Source: Metridium senile
Lineage: Eukaryota > Cnidaria > Anthozoa > Actiniaria > Metridiidae
DNA: 64,000 nucleotides
NCBI GenBank assembly: GCA_949775045.1
Contig: OX459096.1
Coordinates: forward strand, 38,673,316-38,737,315
Reading direction: 5' to 3'
This document shows, piece by piece, positions 12,901 through 26,100 of this stretch. Below the pieces are notes generated by a model. It was not told the DNA's origin and did no database searches. It worked only from the letters and a program-made list of their open reading frames with translations. The position numbers and the translations under genes were made by a program. How positions within the stretch are numbered: the stretch's first letter is position 1; each line of letters begins with the position of its first letter.

Positions 12901-15900
12901 ATGGAAAGTGCACCTCAAAAATATTGTTGGAGAAATGAGAGTAAATGTGATTTCGTATCATTTCTAAGTATTAATTTGGAAAAATGCATTTGAAGGTTAG
13001 TTTTTTGAGCATTGTTAAAACCTTTTAATAATTACAGGCCATGAATCCATGAAACTTATTATTTATCAAACTAACTATTTATCACCAGTGTTTAGTTATT
13101 GTCTAATTAACAATAATTCTTCACTCTGGTGAAAACTACTTAATACATAATAGTAGTTGTTGTTCTCCAATTTTTTTTTTTTTTTTTCATAATTTGTCCG
13201 AAGCTTTCGGCCTTAGTGGTCATCTTCAGAGGAATTATGAAATTATAAACAAAATCCAACCTGCTTAATACATTTTTATACTACAAAGATTATAATAGTG
13301 ACACTGTTGTGTTTCAGTGATAACAAAAAGTTTGTAAATGATGGATATATGGTGTGCATTCTATTATATTTTACCATTTCATAAAATGTTGTTATCATGA
13401 TGCCTTGACTGTTTGTACCAATCAAAACCAAGCTAGATGCATCTTGGTCATCGTCTAATAGATCATCAGCGGATAGGTGGGAAACATTAAAAGGAGCAAT
13501 GGGTTTAGCTGTGAGTTTATAACATATCTACTTCTCTTGTTTGCAGTCAACTCTATTTTCCTGCAAGGAAATTGCATCTTCCTTGTGTGGTTACAATATT
13601 TTGTGGTCATACAAGATGGGAGCCATTCCCTATAACACTGTTGGGAAACACTATGTGAAACTCAAATATCAATGTCAAATAAATAGGAAAATCATGTAAA
13701 ATATTTCACATGATTTTGACATGCTTTTTCACATATTCATGTGAAAAAAAAGTATGTGAAGACAATGAAAAACAGGAACCTGCTTTTAACACACTAAAAA
13801 TTTGAAAAAATAATGTAAAAACTTCTGAAATAAAAATGTGAGGCAGTTGTGAGGCAAGACTGGAGGCAGTTGACTAGTTCACATGTATTTTTACATTTGA
13901 TGAGGCAATAGCATGTAAAAAATATGTGAAAAACACATGAAATCATATTGAAATGAACATATTTCACACATTAAAACCATGCATGTGAAAAATAGTTCTT
14001 TTTTTATTTTCATGTTTCAATATTTTTATACGTGGTAAAGTTTCACATGCTTTTCCACATTTTCAATTTTCACATGTGTTTCAGTGTTTTTCAACAGTAT
14101 AAATAGATAATGAATAAATAAAAATAAATAAACAAATACCGGTAAACAAATAAGCAAATTGATAAATAGATAAAATCAATATGATGATGTTGCAGTAAAA
14201 GTTATAATTGATACAATGTTCTAATTGTTTGATTAAGAAACCAAGTGCTGCCATGGCTTTAGAAGAGATCATGTTTCAATACACATATCCACGTCTTGAT
14301 GTGAATGTAACCAAAGGCTTAAACCATCTTTTGAAGAGTCCATTTTGTGTTCATCCAAAAACAGGTAGGTTTTCGTTATCTGGTTCAATTTTTACTGTCT
14401 TTTATGGTTGTGTATGAACTGGCAATTTTGGTATGGCAAAGTGGAAAAGAGTGTAATTCTCAAGTTTCAAGTTTCAAGTTTGTTTATTTAGTAACATTTT
14501 TTACAAGTGATAGATACAATGTATGCCACCGACCTGCAAATAGTAAGAGCACTAATCTAGGCAGGCCAGTGGTTTATATTAACTTACAAGAAGTTACAAG
14601 TAACTATGTATGTATATATATAATATATGATTATTAAATAAATATAATATAATTGTTAGATATGATTATAAAGTATAATTATTATATGTAATTATCAAAT
14701 TTGTTAACAGGTATTATTCCAAAAGCAAAATATAAATATTAAATATGATTTTGAGATATATATTGGCAAATTGTATATAGTAAACGATGGTTAATAAATG
14801 TATTGACAAACATAATCAAGAATAAGCAAATTTAATATGATTTCAATTCGATCGTAGCCAGGAAAAGACTTCAGGCTTCATTTCTTTTAAGAAATGAATT
14901 TTGTGGTCGTTTCTAGAAGTACGATAGGTGCTGAACATGACTTTGATATTGAAATCACGATTAACAGAACCAAGCACCATTTTTGTACAGTGGTTTAGGG
15001 TTAGTGTTGCAAACAAAATGACGTCACAAGGCCTAGTCAACGGTCATTTTTCAAGGCATTTAGCACAATTTCAAAACGAAAATAGCGCTTACAAATATGT
15101 TTTCATTAATCATGCTATATGCTTTGAAAAATGCCTTTAGTGTGCAACCAAATGAACATGTGACTAGGCCTTATGATGTCATTTTGTTTGCAACGCTTGT
15201 CCTATACCACCATATAAAATGGTTCTTGGTTCTTTTAATCATGATTTCGATATCGTAATCTTTTCTCTGCACCTATCCTTCTTCTAGAAATAACCACAAA
15301 AAATTTCATGTCATATGCACTTTAAGGTCACATACACCTGATTACCTGTCAGACACTATAATCTCAGTGGTGGATCCAGGGGGAGGTCCAACGGTTCCAT
15401 AGAACCCCTCTTTGTAACAACAATAGAATGTCTGGAATCTCTTGTTTCTGCTCTTTGGCTATCTGTGGTTACTCTCGCCCTAGTCTTCTATATCTGGAAC
15501 CCCCTGTAAATGTTTTGCTTTGTTTTTCAGGGCGTGTGTGTATTCCTATTGATATAGATGATGCTGATACCTTTGATCCTTTTTCAGTCCCAACAATCAG
15601 GTATAAGAAAAACACCTATATGTAGGATGGATGGGCAGAAGCAAAGACAGATGGAAGGATGCATGAAAGGAGGTTGGGAAAGGAGGGAGGGAAGGAAGGA
15701 AGGAGGGTGGGAAAGAAGCAAGGGAAGGAAGAAATGAAAGCTGTTGTTTGAATTATCTGCACTATTGCATTTGACTTTATATTTTACCTTGCTAGTTGTA
15801 AACTGTACAATATTATTGTACAGTTTTTTTATGTTTACTTTAATTTTTATTATATTATTGTCACCAGCAAACTTTTGGAAGAGATTGATGATTATGACAT

Positions 15901-18318
15901 GAACAATATACCAGAAACCATGGAAGATGATGCACTCAAGAAAAAAACTGTAGCAGGTAGACAGCTGTTTCATTTGTATTGGAAAATTAACCACAACTAT
16001 TGGTGGCTTTCACCTATCACGTGACCATATTGAAAGTCCCTAAATTATCGCTTAAACTGTAAACAATCACTGAATTCATGAAGCACACACTTTATTTAGC
16101 AGTGTTAGCAAATATGAGGTCAGAAGAATGAATATTGGCAGAGTTATAGTCAAGCTATTACTAAAAATTTTAGTAAGAAATGTATGGGAAAAGCATTTCT
16201 GCTTGTGTTGATTATATCATTAACCAGATCTTTTCTGCGATACAAATAGCAATCTAGGCCACATTAGCTTAAAGCCAGATGACCAATTTATCATTTGCCA
16301 ACATTTGAGCGTAAATGGACTAATTGTGACCGAATACAGAGCCAGTGAATATGCGCCTTGATTACAGTGAAATGTATGGCGCTGCCAAAAGCCGAACTTC
16401 GCAAAATCTTAAAATTCCTTAAATGTACGGCGAAAATGCCAGCAATTTAGCTTTCTAATGATAATTCTAAGGTTTTGAGTTCAATCAAACATCAATAAAT
16501 ACTAAACTGACATGAATCTAGCTTGATTTTCGACTACTAAAGAGGCGTGACTAGAGTTGCGTGACACAAATTGTCTTGCTTATATTTCGAAACCAAAACA
16601 CAGCAAAGACACAAGATTTGGCACAAATGTTCATTTAGGGGAGCTCTAAAGAGTATTACTGCCAGAAGTAAATATAACTAATATTTTCGAAATAAAAAAA
16701 TTGATGACGTCACGTGAAAGCCAAGAATTAATTAATTTTGAGAGCTGTGGTAAATAGGAGGCCATACCAACAAATAATATAAGTGTGCATAAGTTCAAGA
16801 CAATGGAAAAAAATGACCACTGATTTAATGTGTGTGTAAAAAAAAGTTTTCTTAGATTTTGTTTATAAATCAAGAGGCCATACCACACTAAACCATTTGA
16901 AAATGTGTTCACATGATAAAATATTTAATAAGAAATGTGAATCCCTTGTCTCATGCTGTTCATGAAGTAGAAATACTTGATTGTTTCAACTGAATGGTAC
17001 CTTAGTGTTGTTCTCATGCTATTATATTTGTTCAGCATATGAAAAGACATCACTAGTCAAAGCCATCAAGACATTCAAGAAATTTCTTTATCCCCTACAA
17101 GATGACAATGATAGAAGAAGAAAAATGGAGAGAAACGAAGAAGGTATGGACTAGTTATAATGTATTGTGTGATATGCACAATCTCATAGGTTAAGTAATG
17201 ATGTGTGTAAGAAGTAGGCAACTCTCTATTGTTCTGCAGCAATAGCAACCTCCCCACATAAGAATGTCTCAGTTTTCAGACTGAAAGTATATCAGCCTTT
17301 AGGTAACACATTTTAAAAATAAAATGTGCAATAACTCTGTTTTGGAACAAAGTTTTGTTTGTACTAAAAGATCTTGTCCAATCATAAGCGCTCAGAACAA
17401 TAGCAAAAAGAAGTTTACAATACGATATGTCCCCCACATAGAAATTTTGATATATAAAGGCTCAGGAAATCTTAGATGAAAAGGGAATCAGATATCAAAT
17501 AAAATATTAAAAAATCCGCTTAGTTTTGAAATTATAGCAGATTTTCATGTTTTAGCCAATGAGATGGACGGATTAGACAATACACAATACACAACCTTTC
17601 TGCATTCCATTGCCGTTTGCCTGCCTCATTCTTACACACATCATTACTTAAAAATGTTTGAGATATTTTCTGCAAGGACTATACTTGTGCACAATGATTT
17701 CATAGTGACACACCTTTCACATGACTATGATTATTGATATAACACAAGTTTTGATTGGCTAAAACATGTGAACTATTTCCAATCAGTCAGGTCCATGATA
17801 ACACTAATATCAAATGCTTCAGGTCACTATAGCAACGCATTTACAGGAAACCTTGCTGGCAGTCATATTTTTTTCTTTATTATTTTTCTTCGCTGAATTA
17901 GTATTTGCAAGAAAGGAAACTCCGCTGTGATCCATTTAATTTTTTTTTCATTTAACTGCTGTTTATGGTTGCGGGCAGCAAAACTGGTTTCTAAACTTGG
18001 AAAACCAACAGGTCCAAAAAGCCTCTGTCAATGTCACATTTGTCACAGGATTGTTATCAGTTGCCTTGTAAGGCTTATAAATACAAGTGCAACAAATAAT
18101 TTAACAAATCAGGGCAGAGTCTCCTTACTCAGGTGAAGGCTAATCCAGCAGGAGAAAGGCAACGGACAACCTATAGATAATAGAAAACATGTTTTGTGGC
18201 TGTCTATTTGGAATTCCATTATTTTGAATTGTAATTTTTTAATTTCAATTAATTAAGCTTTGATCTATTAATGTATTAAATTATATATTCTTTTTCAGAT
18301 AAAAAATGTGAATGGTAG
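9981..18318 (+). CDS. PRIM1: DNA primase small (catalytic) subunit
   Basis: PRIM1 makes the RNA primers used by DNA polymerase alpha and pairs with PRIM2 in the nucleus. The exons are 9981-10107, 10189-10346, 10907-11013, 11528-11601, 11681-11876, 12627-12747, 13433-13510, 14238-14364, 15531-15600, 15868-15956, 17036-17143 and 18299-18318. They give 424 residues; the human protein has 420. The catalytic DIDMTDYD lies at about residues 117-124. The zinc-site cysteines are at about 129, 130, 136 and 139, with the family spacing. SGRRGVH is at about 168-174, and FDPFSVPTI at about 344-352 carries the probable third aspartate. The last exon encodes only DKKCEW and the stop. The acceptor of exon 7 is weak; it was chosen because it keeps phase and matches the family length. 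AATAAA at 18342 is the likely poly(A) signal. Confidence 0.96.
10356..10580. mobile_element. Foldback element next to PRIM1 exon 2 donor
   Basis: About 47 bp at the left (CCTATTATCGCGCACATCC and following) is repeated inverted at the right end. The element starts within ten bases of the exon 2 donor at 10347. No coding content. Confidence 0.8.
11046..11132. repeat. Short foldback repeat
   Basis: TACAAATTTTATCTTC followed by GTGTTGAAA is mirrored downstream by its complement, giving a hairpin of about 85 bp in PRIM1 intron 3. Confidence 0.7.
12196..12412. mobile_element. Palindromic MITE, copy 1
   Basis: The arms begin TAACAGGTTCCC and contain two CCCATTTAAATCTGTACTT units. They fold on themselves over about 100 bp. 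A second copy lies at 40018-40236 in SETD2. Located in PRIM1 intron 5. Confidence 0.88.
13198..13231 (-). ncRNA. Hammerhead-core-like motif in a repeat
   Basis: On the minus strand the sequence reads CTGAAGA, a short stem-loop, then GAAA. This matches the CUGANGA...GAAA order of the hammerhead ribozyme core. A poly-T run (poly-A on the minus strand) lies just upstream on the plus strand. The third stem and cleavage site are not clear, so a functional ribozyme is not claimed. Confidence 0.35.
13636..14100. mobile_element. TIR-like element rich in CATGTGAAA motifs
   Basis: The left end (CTGTTGGGAAACACTATGTG) and right end (complement CTGTTGAAAAACACTGAAAC) are imperfect inverted copies. The interior is filled with CATGTGAAA and TTTCACATG motifs in both orientations. 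It lies in PRIM1 intron 7. Confidence 0.65.
14455..14620. repeat. Dispersed repeat fragment with CAAGTTT direct repeats
   Basis: Begins with direct repeats of CAAGTTT followed by GTTTATTTAGTAACATTTTTTAC and a GCCACCGACC stretch. I recall this type of sequence as dispersed in cnidarian genomes, but cannot confirm that here. Confidence 0.35.
14890..15311. mobile_element. Foldback element in PRIM1 intron 8
   Basis: The left arm (TTTTGTGGTCGTTTCTAGAAG...) is mirrored at the right end (...CTTCTAGAAATAACCACAAA). Inner parts such as GGCCTAGTCAACGGTCATTT are also mirrored. The arms are about 200 bp with scattered mismatches. Confidence 0.8.
16002..16723. mobile_element. Probable TIR element in PRIM1 intron 10
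   Basis: TGGCTTTCACCTATCACGTGAC at the left resembles the complement of the right end, TTGGCTTTCACGTGACGTC. The match is limited to about 20 bp with an indel. No coding capacity. Confidence 0.5.
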
Positions 18319-18341
18319 TCTTACAAAGGACAATATCTTTA

Positions 18342-18347
18342 AATAAA
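18342..18347 (+). terminator. Poly(A) signal of PRIM1
   Basis: AATAAA lies 24 bases after the PRIM1 stop codon in AT-rich sequence. Confidence 0.6.
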
Positions 18348-20162
18348 GCAGAACTTAATTGGACATGTGGTACGTGCATTTGGCAGTAAAGTAAGATGAA
18401 GTATTGCTGTTGTTAAATGACTGTGCAGATGTAATCTTGTGGTATTTCTATCTAGTATTGCAGTATTTTTGGCATACAATCAACTTCCTCCAATCAACTT
18501 TAGTAACTTTATAATAAAACCTTGTATAAGGTATTCTACGCATTCCAAACATAATTGATAGATATTGATAATAGAGCCTAGAGTCTGTTGAGGGAAAGCT
18601 GAATGTTGCTATAACCACATGAGCCAAATAACATTAATTCTACAAAATGGTTAACTTTTGTAAATGCATGTCTACCAGAACATTCATATACCCTTATATT
18701 AATTAATATTAATTAAAATTAATAAAAAAACTTAACATGGTTTGTACTTCATTTTATTAGCCAGTTGATACCAATTACTGTAAATTAGAACAGCATTGTA
18801 GCTGCATATGATATTCAATCTTACTTGTAAATTGTAATGTATAAATGTCAAAAGGCTATAAACTTGAATTATAAGAGCTAAAACAACAAATTGACAAATG
18901 ACAAATGTCTACATTCATCCTCAAGAACTCAAATTGCCAGAATTTTAAAAAGTTTAAAGTGATACCTTGTGTCAAAAATAGCTGTAATATTTTTTACTTT
19001 TTTCATTTTTAGTTCAAAATTCTTAAATCACAGATTTATAGCCTTCATGTTCTAATTTCTTTACAAAAGTTGATTACCGGTATGTCTCTAAAGGCCCGTT
19101 TACACTAGCAATTTTGCAGCGCGACAAGAGCGGCGTTTTCAATGGCAATTTTATCGCAGATTTGTCGGGTTTTGAATGCGCTCGAATTAAGGAGACAGAA
19201 AATTGCAGCAAGTTGCACTAAATTTCGAGCATGGTCAAAGTAGCATAGACAAATCTGTGATAAAATTGCCATTGAAATTGCAGCTCTTGTCACACGACAA
19301 AATTGATGGAGATATTTATGCTGAAAGAGGTTCTAGTAAAGTCTGGTCCTCCCAATGATATATATATAAAGATACTTGCGGTGTAAAATGAATGACACTT
19401 CTTGTTGCAATTATATAAATATTTGTTTTCTTCCAAAACTATCTATTTTAAATTCCAAATTTTTATACTATTTTATCTCAATGGAGAGTTTTAAATTCCA
19501 ATTAAATTTTAAATTATATTAATGATAAATCCCTTTTCTTGGTGAATTGTGCTATGCTCTTGTAGCCGTTTAACCTTTTTCAGCTGACTTATTGCTACCA
19601 CCGGCAAAATGTCGGCTTGCTGGACACACGTTTGTCCATGAATAAAAATATCAGAACTAATTCATGACAAATCAAATTAGAGTATCATATTAGATAAAGA
19701 AGTACTTGGTTAATTTCTCATGAATTATTTCTGGTTGATCCTAATTTGTAATCTAGTTTTCTCTGGAAAGATTTCATAAATTGCCAATATATTATTTTAC
19801 AATAACATTAAATATTGCAATGAATTCAAATGCGTTTGTCCCACCAAGGACAATTGGTATTTTTCTCATGTATATCTATATTAAATATTGTAGTTGTTGT
19901 TTGTCACTTGGATACTAATAAATGGCATGCTTGCATATACAAATGTTATGAACACGAAGGGTCTTAGACTGGATTCACCAGTCTTGCATGCTATTTTCTA
20001 TCTAACATTAAATATTATTTTGAATTTGATAAGCTGTATAAAAACTTTTGGGCATGTTCTATATCCTGATAAAACATTGCCTCTTATTCCTTACACATTA
20101 TTTGAATGCAGTATCTACTTATTTTTGTACATATTCAAATTATTTTGGTGTCAGCTATTTTG
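18348..20162. other. Convergent intergenic gap PRIM1 / SEC14-like
   Basis: Both flanking genes end here. Apart from the MITE at 19093-19312 it is AT-rich sequence with no supported exon or RNA gene. Confidence 0.5.
19093..19312. mobile_element. MITE with GGCCCGTTTACACTAG end
   Basis: The left end is GGCCCGTTTACACTAGCAA. A long internal inversion pairs CAATGGCAATTTTATCGC with its near-complement about 110 bp later. The right terminus seems degraded after ACGACAAAATTG. Confidence 0.6.
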
Positions 20163-23100
20163 TTATACGTAAGTTCCAGCAGATTTCCGTTTATGCCCAT
20201 TGGAGTTGTTTTCTTCCTCATTATCACTTCCAGCCTCGCCAACCAATACGTTATACCTGGTGATAACAGATCATGTTTCTTATTAGTATACCTTATCCCA
20301 AATCTGTAAAAATAATTTGCACTTTATTTTGTCAACATGGACCCTCATCCTTAAAAGATTATGGGATTTTTGACTGGGATTTAGTCCAAATGTAAACTGG
20401 GAAATCAAGAAACTTTTTATGTCAAATTAAAATCCTATGATCTTAGTGATTCTTAGGGCAGAACTAATATCCAAAGACTTACTTAATAGCTCTTGATGAC
20501 CACTTGCTGTCCAGGTTATCCCAAACCATAATACAAATACCTGGACAAGGAGGAGTGTAAAATCTGGAAAAAAATGGCAAAATTTTAATAATGTTGAAAA
20601 TAGTGCCTAGACATGGTAGTTAACTATAAATTAGCAATGATGAATTGTCTGATGTGTTAACCACTACACCACACAGACAATTGATATACACTAGCAAAGA
20701 TATGTATACCAGTATTGAATGTGCTAGAGGGGGGGGGGGGGGGGGGGGGGACTAGGGGTTGAAAAATGACAAGAATAACACAGATGAGAACTAAAAAATA
20801 ATGTATGTTGTCTCTCAAGTCACAACCCTGAAACCATTCCTCTATAGTTGGTCATTTCTAACTGCAAACAAACTGATTTTGTGACTTAGTCTATGAATAA
20901 ATTATTGCTAGTCTACTTGCCCTGTAACTGGTGAATCATTTTCACTCTTCGTCTCTAAATCCATCACCCAAATACATGGGATATCATTTGCTTTGTCGTG
21001 CCAGCCTGAATGAGGCCTTGGCTTAAACTTCACTCCAAATTTGATGTCTTTGCTTAAACAAAACAACAGTTGCACAATAATTATTCTCTGTTTTTTCTCT
21101 GTCTGCAAACTTCGGCAGTGTTGTGTGCTAAATAATTAGGTGTGGGTCTGAGTCACCTCAAAAAGTGTTACCTGTAAAATGATGTGTCACGTAATGTTAA
21201 AAAAGGGATTCACAGTTTTAGTTCCAGTTCTTACAAAAGTAATATTCATAGATAATACATAAAAATGTGAATATTTTTATAACATTTGTGAGAGTAGCCT
21301 AATTAATAAACCTACCCAGTGGTAAAACACCAGGCTACAGAATCACCATCATTTGTACACTCTAAACTTTTTTCAAATGTATCCCTTGGGCCTGACAATC
21401 AAGTTATAAACAACATTCATTATAAACATACTCATGCCTACTCTAAAAGTAAACAATATTTACAATTTATGTGTAGTTCAAATTTCTAATTACTACATGG
21501 TTAAAGAGCTTGAGTAGGGCTTGGGTTCTTGGGATAGAGGACACAGTCATTCATGTTACAGCCCATGTGACTTACCTATGGTATGTTGTTCTGTCAGTGA
21601 TGGGGCTTCTGATAAATTTCTCTGGAAAAGAAAATGAACATGAATATAGGCTAAATAGGACCACAATGTTTTTCACAAGAATTTAGTTCTTCGTCATGGA
21701 AAACAGTTGCAGTCCTTCCATGCATTCAACATTTCTATTATCTATACAACTATCACATGGTCATTGTCATTGAAATAATACTGAGCAACCTGTTGGTTAC
21801 CCTGTGTACTCACCATATGCTTGGGGATTGGGGGCAAGCAACCCCCTTGACATTGACAAGTTCCTCCAAACTCTCTGGGTAAACACTCGGCATCAAAGTA
21901 GTCGAGCAGCTTATAGATTTCTCCAGTTTTGAGTACAACACATTTGGATTTTGTCTTAGAATCAAGAAAAACTCTAGCGCACTTCCATAAAACTGGAAAT
22001 GTCCTAAAAATTAAAAGTATAATAAAAGCAATGTGGCGAAGTTGAAAGCATCACCACAGTATGAGACATTGCTCCGCCCATCGAGTAATTAGATATATAA
22101 ACTGTCCTACTTACCAAGTCGCGTTGACTATAAAAATCTAAACCAAACAAAACAATGTATAAGCCTAGATCAAACTACAAAAATCATGGTGTATGTTTTT
22201 TTTAAAACAAACATTTGGCACGTTTCAGATGACGCGCTAGCTTGCCGCCTCCTTTATTGTTAGCCCAAAGCGTACTTTAGTCGGCCGGGTCAAACTCACT
22301 AGTGATTAGCAATGATTTTTGTACAAGTAAGCGCACGGAATCAGGTGCTCGCTCGAATGTAATAATATTTCGTGAAGGACAATTACTATTGTGATGCAAG
22401 AGTCTTTCCTAAACCATCCTTATTTTGATGTTCTCGACAATAATATCGTTTTATTTTTTTACGAATGGGAACTAGCCAGTAAACTAGTATAGGCTGCGTC
22501 GGTGTTTGATATAAACGATTGGTAATATAATGAAATTTGTAACAACTTCGTCGGAGGTCTAAAGCTCGAAACGTCAGTAAAGTTAAGTCAACATTTTTTA
22601 AGGTGTTACAAATTTCATTATATTACCTATTATTTTTTACGCACTTACTTTGCCCATCCTTTCAGGATAATACTCTTGATCTAATGTGGCTAAGTTCTTG
22701 AACAAACGTAGAGCTTTTCTGCAATAAAAGCTGAAGATTAGCTGAAATATCCATAAACGAAAAAAAGACTGCGAGGTCTCTATTGTTTTTTGTTCAAAAC
22801 TGTTATTTAACGAGATGTAACTGATAAATTTGTTTATTTGTTTTTGGGGGGTGTTTGTTTGTCTGTATTATTATTTTTTTTTTTTATTCTTATGTTTGTT
22901 TATTTTTTTTTTTAACTTATTTTTTATGATTTATTTATATTTGTTTATTTGCTTGCTTGTTTGTTTGTTTGTTGACTGCTTGAATTATAATTGAACCCAC
23001 CTTAGTAGAAGTGTCGCCCCTGTCATATCGTGAACATGTACCATCGTTTCTACATCTATACCCTGTTGAGAAACCTTTGCCTTAATTGAATGTGTCTTAA

Positions 23101-26100
23101 AACCAATATAACAGTTTATAGAATGCTCGCACTTTCTCGCAGACGAGAGAAGGCTACTTTTCCCACCGCTCTGGTACGGTGGGCGCGGTGCTGAACAAGA
23201 CAACCGTGTGCGCAAGTGTGCAAAAAAATTCAGCCCGTTATGAACTTACCTTGGCTTGTGATATTTCCTTCATCCTTGCTATTTGTTTTTCACAATTCCA
23301 AACATGTCTTCTGACTATTTGATCTGTTGGTAACTGAGCAACATAAAACAAATTGAAACTAATAAATAAAGAAATGATAAACAAGAAATAGAGTAATAGG
23401 AGGATAGTACAATAGGGCCAGAATAGAAAACACATAAGAAAACACACTCGCGGCACGAAAGGGAGAGAACATCACATGATCAGTTAACCGCGTGATCTCG
23501 TTTATTTCATCCTATCGAACACAACCATGTCATCCTATCCACACCCATCTGGAATTCGGTAAATTATTCCTGTCAGTTGGTGCATGACACATTCATTATT
23601 ACTAGATCAAGGTAAATCATTCTGTCGGTTCATACAGTGCAATCAAACTAGACTATATATATGAATTACCTTTAACATAGCTTGGATATCTGTTCTTCCA
23701 GTATTTTCAAAATATGCAGGTCTACCAAGCTTATCGTGACTATGAAAACCGCTGGACATGACCTGAAATCCCATAGAGAATATCTTCATCAATTTAGCGT
23801 GATAAAAGCTAGCGTTATGAACTGAGCGTCGCTCAACGTACATAGGAATGCGGATAAAATGAAAATTAGTGAACAAGTAGGTTACACTATATTTATTCAT
23901 ACATCTACTGATACAAAAGACATATTACAGTGCGACTACTGAAACCGGGGCCACCAAAAGATGATTATCCATCCAATCACGATCGAGAATATGAACAATA
24001 GAATCTACAAATGTTTGATTTTTTTGCTTAAAATGCTAATAATTTTCATTATTTGTGAACGGAATATATAGATAAAGATTGAATAAGAAACATCTTAGCC
24101 TGTGAGAACCCTCTACAAGTTTTTTGTTTGATCTCAAAGACTATTGATTTTGACATTTTGGGTGGCCCCGGTTTCAGTAGTCGCACTGTAATAGCAAGCG
24201 ATTTTCACGTCTCAATGCGCTTTATAGAATTGATCATGTGACATATCGCTTACAATAATGAGGAATTAGTAGTTAATATGTACTAGTATGTATCGGTATG
24301 AGCGTGGCCATGACAAGGATATTTGTGCCGGTTGTTTTACGTCCCCCCGTTGCAGGTTAGTGAGCTAGTGTAGTGTGGAAGGTCGGGACGGGACCTCTGG
24401 TTTAACGTACTTATCCAAAAAGACGTAATAACCAGCATTTAGAATCCACTTGTTCTCACTAGTACTAGCGTGACAAATATAGAATCCACTTGTTCTCAAT
24501 GTACTTACGTGACAAATTTAGAATCCACTTGTTCGCACTAGTACTAGCGTGACAAATTTAGAATACACTTGTTCTCACTAGTACTAGCGTGACAAATTTA
24601 GAATCCACTTGTTCTCGCTAGTACTAGCGTGACAAATTTAGAATCCACTTGTTCTCACTAGTACTAGTGTGACAAATTTAGAATCCACTTGTTCTCACTA
24701 GTACTAGCGTGACAAATTTAGAATCCACTTGTTCTCATGCACTAGTACTAGCGTGACAAATTTAGAATCCTTTTGTTCTCACTTAGCGTGACAAATTTAG
24801 AATCCACTTGTTCTCGCTAGTACTAGCGTGACAAATTTAGAATCCACTTGTTCTCACTAGTACTAGCGTGACAACTTTAGAATCCACTTGTTCTCAATGT
24901 ACTAGCGTGACAAATTTAGAATCCACTTGTTCTCACTAGTACTAGCGTGACAAGCTAAACGCATGCAATATGACTCAACAGGAAATAATTAAAAAACACC
25001 GCCGCTGCTCTTCATCAAGAACGGAGGACTGATAGTCGGAAATAGACTTAGGACGTTAAAAGAGTGTAAAACTAGAATCTCCCACGTCAGGGATGACGCG
25101 TGAACCAATCATATTCAAGAAGTAATCAATACGTAGCTAAAAACTATACAGCGTCATGCCGTGGTGAAGATGACGTCATACAAAAAGTGGGAGTACTATA
25201 CTACTTACATGTTTCAATTCTTTTTCCAGTGGTCTCTGTAAAGAATTAATGGGTGGTACATGATAAGATATCAATGATATAAGGATGTTGAGGTTGAATA
25301 AGTCAGTTTACTCACTGGTTTATCCAACAGTTGTTCGATGTCGTTGTCCTTTCTCCATTTCAGAGTAGCCATATATTGTCTGCAAGTAAACACGAATTTT
25401 GGCGGTAAGTTATCAAATGATATCCCATGCATAGACATTATAAACTTGTTATGTCTTCAAATTCAATATAAATCTATTTTTTTTTAAACTACAGCAAAAA
25501 TGTTTTCGTATTTTTGAATCTATTATTTTATGAATGCATAAAAGTACTTTTTATGATGTTATATTATTTCATTTATGTATACATAAGCATATCAAATGAA
25601 GATACATAAATGTTTAAGTGTCAAGTGATTTGAAAAGCCCAATTTGAAAAGCTTCTCATGCAAGTTTGTGCATAGTGCACAAGGTTTTAAAAAAAGTATA
25701 AACGCATAATTCGATTTGTTTATTCATGTTTATTCGTGTCTGACTTTAAAATTGCTTTGTATCGATTTCTAACCGGAACAAAACTTGAATCTTTGAATCG
25801 TTTGTTTGCTATTTTTCCGTTTGCTTGAATTAAATGACTTGGGTTTAAAAGTCATAGATCATCTAGTAAGTAAATAGAAATGAGATTTGTTTTATGTTAT
25901 AAATATTGTATCCGAATATTCAGGATATATATGAAACTTAGCTACAAATATCTAATCGTATCGATCATTTAATTCATACATTTTCACTTTATCTCCAACA
26001 AATAAATCCGGTAATATCAAAACTTATTTGATAAATTGATATCATAGATAAAGGATGATATAAAATTCAAAATTGTTTACAGGCTAAACTTTTTTTTTTC

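Noticed and set aside
13547..13620. Possible PRIM1 exon after a TTGTTTGCAG acceptor
   Set aside because: Its translation has no match to the primase family, and the adjacent exons already join in phase with the expected spacing.
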